Below, piece by piece: positions 60,495 to 64,000 of a stretch of 64,000 nucleotides of DNA; position 1 is the first letter of the stretch, and each line of letters starts with the position of its first letter. Location: assembly GCA_023400985.1 (NCBI GenBank), contig JAEXEN010000005.1:29034-93033 (forward strand), read 5' to 3'. The notes beneath the pieces are model-generated. The model was not told the DNA's origin and ran no database searches. It saw only the letters and a list, made by a program, of their open reading frames with translations. The DNA is from Bacillota bacterium. GTDB taxonomy: Bacteria; Bacillota; Clostridia; Christensenellales; CAG-138. The position numbers were made by a program, and so were the translations under genes.

Positions 60495-63400
60495 ATGGCA
60501 AAGACCATGACGATCGACGGCAACACCGCAGCGGCGCACGTAGCGTATGCATTCAGCGACGTTGCGGCGATCTACCCCATCACGCCCTCTTCGCCCATGG
60601 CTGAGGTGGCCGATGAGTGGGCGGCCAACGGCAGGACGAATCTGTTCGGCCAGAAGGTGCGCATCGCGGAGATGCAGTCGGAAGGCGGCGCGGCCGGCGC
60701 CGTACACGGTTCCCTCGCGGCCGGCGCGCTGACCACTACCTTTACCGCCTCGCAGGGACTGCTTCTCATGATCCCCAACATGTACAAGATCTCCGGCGAG
60801 CTTTTGCCCGGCGTGTTCCACGTAAGCGCCCGCGCTCTTGCCGCGCATGCGCTTTCTATTTTCGGCGATCACAGCGACGTGATGAGCGCCCGCCAGACGG
60901 GCTTTGCCATGCTTGCCTCCGGCTCCGTTCAGGAGGTCATGGATCTTGCTCTCGTCTCGCATCTTTCCGCCATCAAGGGCAGCGTCCCCTTCGTGCATTT
61001 CTTCGACGGCTTCCGTACCTCCCACGAGGTGCAAAAGGTTTACACCATCGACTATGCCGACATGGACAAGCTCCTCGACAAGGACGCCGTCAAGGCTTTC
61101 CGCGCGCGTGCGCTCAACCCCGAGCATCCGCATCAGGCGGGCACCGCGCAAAATCCCGATATCTACTTCCAGGGCCGCGAAGCCTCCAACAAGTATTACG
61201 CCGCGATCCCCGATATCGTGGAGCACTACATGGGCGAAGTAGGAAAAATCACCGGCCGCAGCTATAAACTGTTCGATTACGTCGGCGCGCCCGACGCGGA
61301 AAACATCGTCATCATGATGGGCAGCGGCGCGGAAGTCACCGAGGAGACCATCAAATATCTCAACAAGAAAGGTGCGAAGCTCGGCCTCATCAAGGTGCGT
61401 CTGTATCGTCCGTTTGCTGCGGACAGGCTCCTTGCCGTCATCCCGGCAAGCGTCAAGCGCATCGCCGTGCTCGACCGTACAAAGGAGCCCGGCGCTCTGG
61501 GCGAGCCGCTGTATCAGGATATCATCACCGCCCTCGCCGAAGCCGGCAGGACGAACATCAAAGTCATCGGCGGCCGCTACGGCCTCGGTTCCAAGGAGTA
61601 CAACCCATCCATGGCCAAGGCTGTGTACGACAACCTTGCGTCTCAACAGAAAAACCACTTCACCGTGGGCATCACCGACGATGTTACCTTTACCTCCCTC
61701 GATGTCAAGGACGCTGTGAACGCCGCGCCCGACGGCACCGTTTCCTGCAAGTTCTTCGGCCTCGGTTCCGACGGCACCGTTGGAGCGAATAAGAACTCCA
61801 TCAAGATCATCGGCGACCATACCGATATGTACGCCCAAGGCTACTTCGCCTACGATTCCAAGAAGTCCGGCGGCCTCACGGTATCGCATCTGCGCTTCGG
61901 CAAGTCTCCCATCCAGTCGAGTTACCTCATCGACCATGCGGACTTCGTCGCCTGCCATAACCCCTCCTACGTTACCCGCTACGACGTGGCGGAAGGCATC
62001 AAGGAGGGTGGCGTACTGCTCTTGAACTCCGAATGGACTCTCGAGCAGATGGAATGCGAGCTTCCCGCCGCGATGAAAAACGTCATCGCGAAGAAGCATA
62101 TCAAGCTCTATAACATCGACGCCATCGCGATCGCGCGCGAGGTAGGGATGGGGAACCGCATCAACACCATCATGCAGTCCGCCTTCTTCAAGCTCGCCAA
62201 CATCATTCCCGTGGACGATGCGGTCTCCTTCATGAAGGCCGCCGCCAAGAAGTCCTACGAGAAGAAGGGCGACGCGGTGGTAAAGATGAACTACGCTGCC
62301 ATCGACGCGGGCCTTACCGGCGTAAAGGAGGTCAAGTACCCCGAATCGTGGGCGACCACCACCGAGGGCGCGACGCCCGTCGCCACCACGCCCGATCCGT
62401 ACTTCACCAACCTCATCAGGCCCATACTTGCGCAAAACGGCGATAAGCTGCCCGTTTCCTGCTTCTCGCCCGACGGCTTTGTACCAACCGCCACCACGCA
62501 GTACGAAAAGCGCGGCATCGCTGTGGACGTCCCGAGCTGGATCAAGGAAAACTGCATCCAATGCAACCAGTGCTCGCTCGTCTGTCCGCATGCAGTTATC
62601 CGTCCGTTCCTCGTTGCGGAAGGCGAGTCGGTGCCGGATACTTTCGAAACCATCCCTGCCACCGGCAAGGAGCTCGCGGGCTATAAGTTCCGCATTCAGA
62701 TCTCCCCGCTCGACTGCACCGGCTGCGGCAACTGCGCCGACGTGTGCCCTGCCAAGACGAAGGCTCTCACCATGGTGCCCCTTACGAGCGTGCTCGAGCG
62801 CGAGGAAAAGAACTGGGAAGCGGCCATAAAGCTCACCGACAAGAAGGTGGACCTCAATCCCGCCACCGTCAAGGGCAGCCAGTTCAAAAAGCCCCTGTTC
62901 GAGTTCTCCGGCGCCTGCGCCGGCTGCGGCGAGACGCCGTATATCAAGACCGTTACCCAGCTTTACGGCGACAGGATGGTCATAGCGAACGCCACGGGCT
63001 GTACCTCTATCTACGGCGGCAGCGCGCCTACCTGCCCGTACACCGTCAATGCCAGGGGGCAAGGCCCCGCATGGGCGAACTCGCTGTTTGAAGACAACGC
63101 GGAATTCGGCTACGGCATCAACCTTGGCACGGGCCATCGCCGCGAAAAGCTCGCCGATACCGTGAGGAAGCTCATTGCCGTCGAATACGCAGAGGAAGAC
63201 ATCAAGTCGGCGGGCGCCGAATGGCTCGAGAATATGAACGACGCCGAGGGTTCCAAAATAGCCTCCGCGAAGCTCCTTGAAGCCTGCAAGGAAGGCGTCG
63301 ACGTCGACCTGACCGGCACCGAATGGGAAGCCGACTGGCTCAAGAACGGGAAGGTCTGCACCTGCGAAGCCTGCGCGCTCGCCCGCGAGGTGATCGAGAA

Positions 63401-64000
63401 CGCGGATCTCCTCGTGAAGAAGTCCATCTGGATCTTCGGCGGCGACGGTTGGGCGTACGACATCGGCTACGGCGGACTCGACCACGTGCTCGCCATGAAC
63501 GAGGACGTCAACGTGCTCGTGCTCGATACCGAGGTGTACTCCAACACCGGCGGCCAGTCTAGCAAGGCGACCCCGACCGGCTCCGTCGCCAAATTCGCTG
63601 CGGCCGGCAAGCGCACCAAGAAGAAAGACCTCGGCATGATGGCTATGAGCTACGGCTATGTGTACGTGGCGCAGGTCTGCATGGGCGCAAACCAGAACCA
63701 ATGGCTCAAGGCGCTCACCGAGGCCGAGGCCTATAAGGGACCGTCGATCATCATCGCTTACGCGCCCTGCATCAACCACGGCATCAACATGAGCCACAGC
63801 CAGATGGAAGAGAAGAAGGCCGTCGAGGCCGGCTACTGGCCGCTGTACCGGTACAATCCGGCTGCGGAGAAGCCGCTCACCATCGACAGCAAGGATCCGA
63901 CCGGCAACTATCAGGAATTCCTGAAGGGCGAGAACCGTTATCGCGTACTCGCGCAGCAGTTCCCGGGCGAAGCCGAGAAGCTCTTCGAAACCAACGAGAC
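60495..64000 (+). CDS. nifJ: pyruvate:ferredoxin (flavodoxin) oxidoreductase, cut at the window end
   Basis: 1168 codons seen, about complete for this ~1175 aa family, with no stop before the edge. Converts pyruvate and CoA to acetyl-CoA, CO2 and reduced ferredoxin. The N-terminal domain opens MTIDGNTAAAHVAYAFSDVA then IYPITPSSPMAE; two 4Fe-4S motifs are CIQCNQCSLVCPH and CTGCGNCADVCP; further Fe-S cysteines lie in CAGCGETP and CTCEACA; the TPP site has GDGWAYDIGYGGLDHVLA and YSNTGGQSSKATPTG. AGGAGG start. Main pyruvate-oxidising enzyme of a fermentative anaerobe. Confidence 0.97.
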   Translation, partial: MAKTMTIDGNTAAAHVAYAFSDVAAIYPITPSSPMAEVADEWAANGRTNLFGQKVRIAEMQSEGGAAGAVHGSLAAGALTTTFTASQGLLLMIPNMYKISGELLPGVFHVSARALAAHALSIFGDHSDVMSARQTGFAMLASGSVQEVMDLALVSHLSAIKGSVPFVHFFDGFRTSHEVQKVYTIDYADMDKLLDKDAVKAFRARALNPEHPHQAGTAQNPDIYFQGREASNKYYAAIPDIVEHYMGEVGKITGRSYKLFDYVGAPDAENIVIMMGSGAEVTEETIKYLNKKGAKLGLIKVRLYRPFAADRLLAVIPASVKRIAVLDRTKEPGALGEPLYQDIITALAEAGRTNIKVIGGRYGLGSKEYNPSMAKAVYDNLASQQKNHFTVGITDDVTFTSLDVKDAVNAAPDGTVSCKFFGLGSDGTVGANKNSIKIIGDHTDMYAQGYFAYDSKKSGGLTVSHLRFGKSPIQSSYLIDHADFVACHNPSYVTRYDVAEGIKEGGVLLLNSEWTLEQMECELPAAMKNVIAKKHIKLYNIDAIAIAREVGMGNRINTIMQSAFFKLANIIPVDDAVSFMKAAAKKSYEKKGDAVVKMNYAAIDAGLTGVKEVKYPESWATTTEGATPVATTPDPYFTNLIRPILAQNGDKLPVSCFSPDGFVPTATTQYEKRGIAVDVPSWIKENCIQCNQCSLVCPHAVIRPFLVAEGESVPDTFETIPATGKELAGYKFRIQISPLDCTGCGNCADVCPAKTKALTMVPLTSVLEREEKNWEAAIKLTDKKVDLNPATVKGSQFKKPLFEFSGACAGCGETPYIKTVTQLYGDRMVIANATGCTSIYGGSAPTCPYTVNARGQGPAWANSLFEDNAEFGYGINLGTGHRREKLADTVRKLIAVEYAEEDIKSAGAEWLENMNDAEGSKIASAKLLEACKEGVDVDLTGTEWEADWLKNGKVCTCEACALAREVIENADLLVKKSIWIFGGDGWAYDIGYGGLDHVLAMNEDVNVLVLDTEVYSNTGGQSSKATPTGSVAKFAAAGKRTKKKDLGMMAMSYGYVYVAQVCMGANQNQWLKALTEAEAYKGPSIIIAYAPCINHGINMSHSQMEEKKAVEAGYWPLYRYNPAAEKPLTIDSKDPTGNYQEFLKGENRYRVLAQQFPGEAEKLFETNE

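Noticed and set aside
60462..63797. 1111-codon open frame on the minus strand, antisense to nifJ
   Set aside because: It mirrors the nifJ codons, has no recognisable domain and no own ribosome site. High GC with a strong codon bias leaves the antisense frame free of stops.

Overview
The window looks like a chromosomal piece of an anaerobic, probably endospore-forming member of the Clostridia (Firmicutes/Bacillota). The reasons are strong AGGAGG-type ribosome binding sites, a T-box leader on metG, an FMN riboswitch on a RibU-type gene, spmA/spmB, a pyruvate:ferredoxin oxidoreductase, a hybrid cluster protein with ferredoxins, and BlaI/BlaR-like and BTAD regulators. GC content is fairly high by eye. 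A narrower placement (for example Christensenellales-like) would be a guess. I see no rRNA, complete tRNA, CRISPR array or intact insertion sequence.

Layout. (1) 40-4858: lysC-dapA-dapB-dapH on the minus strand, divergent from an M20 deacetylase: the acetylated branch of diaminopimelate/lysine synthesis. (2) 4884-7284: an ECF sigma factor with a membrane anti-sigma-like partner, then a YhaM-type exoribonuclease. (3) 7350-10549: a self-regulated TetR-ABC-2 exporter operon with a clear promoter and operator. (4) 10550-19343: a full kdpFABCDE potassium uptake locus with a structured leader and two very small ORFs. (5) 19348-22749: hcp, a ferredoxin and a cysteine-rich Fe-S protein, divergent from a Crp/Fnr regulator, with an operator placed for class II activation. 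(6) 22820-29060: an isochorismatase-family gene broken by a frameshift, galE, a GNAT enzyme, an MntR-like regulator and a BlaI/BlaR1-like pair whose sensor carries an FG-GAP-like ectodomain. (7) 29067-33462: a compact type IV pilus-like operon. (8) 33768-41279: a transglutaminase lipoprotein, a BTAD regulator, an E2-like acyltransferase with an acyl-CoA synthetase, a lipoprotein and a DUF2164 protein. (9) 41419-45829: a CotH / VTC-domain / DUF4956 operon. (10) 46244-54930: PlsC-like acyltransferase, riboswitch-controlled ribU, a sortase, then tatD, metG, trmN6-like and rsmI, which recalls the B. subtilis yabB-yabC-metS-yabD neighbourhood. (11) 55067-60382: a secreted protein, spmAB, comB, a nucleotidyltransferase-PHP pair and an RpiR regulator. 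(12) 60495 to the end: nifJ, cut by the window edge.

Intergenic DNA carries several repeat families: a modular GC-rich palindromic element of about 260-300 bp in three copies, a short GTAGGGCGG palindrome, a pair of elements with GGTAAGG ends and a tRNA T-arm-like core, a CGTCATTGCGAG-type element, and a 190 bp nested inverted repeat. Several converging gene pairs are separated by perfect or near-perfect palindromes of about 50 bp that act as two-way terminators. Two genes (trmN6-like and the sortase) have a -10 box exactly where a leaderless transcript would start. The least explained items are the FG-GAP BlaR1-like sensor, the E2-like protein that has lost its catalytic histidine, the kdp leader, and the repeat families.
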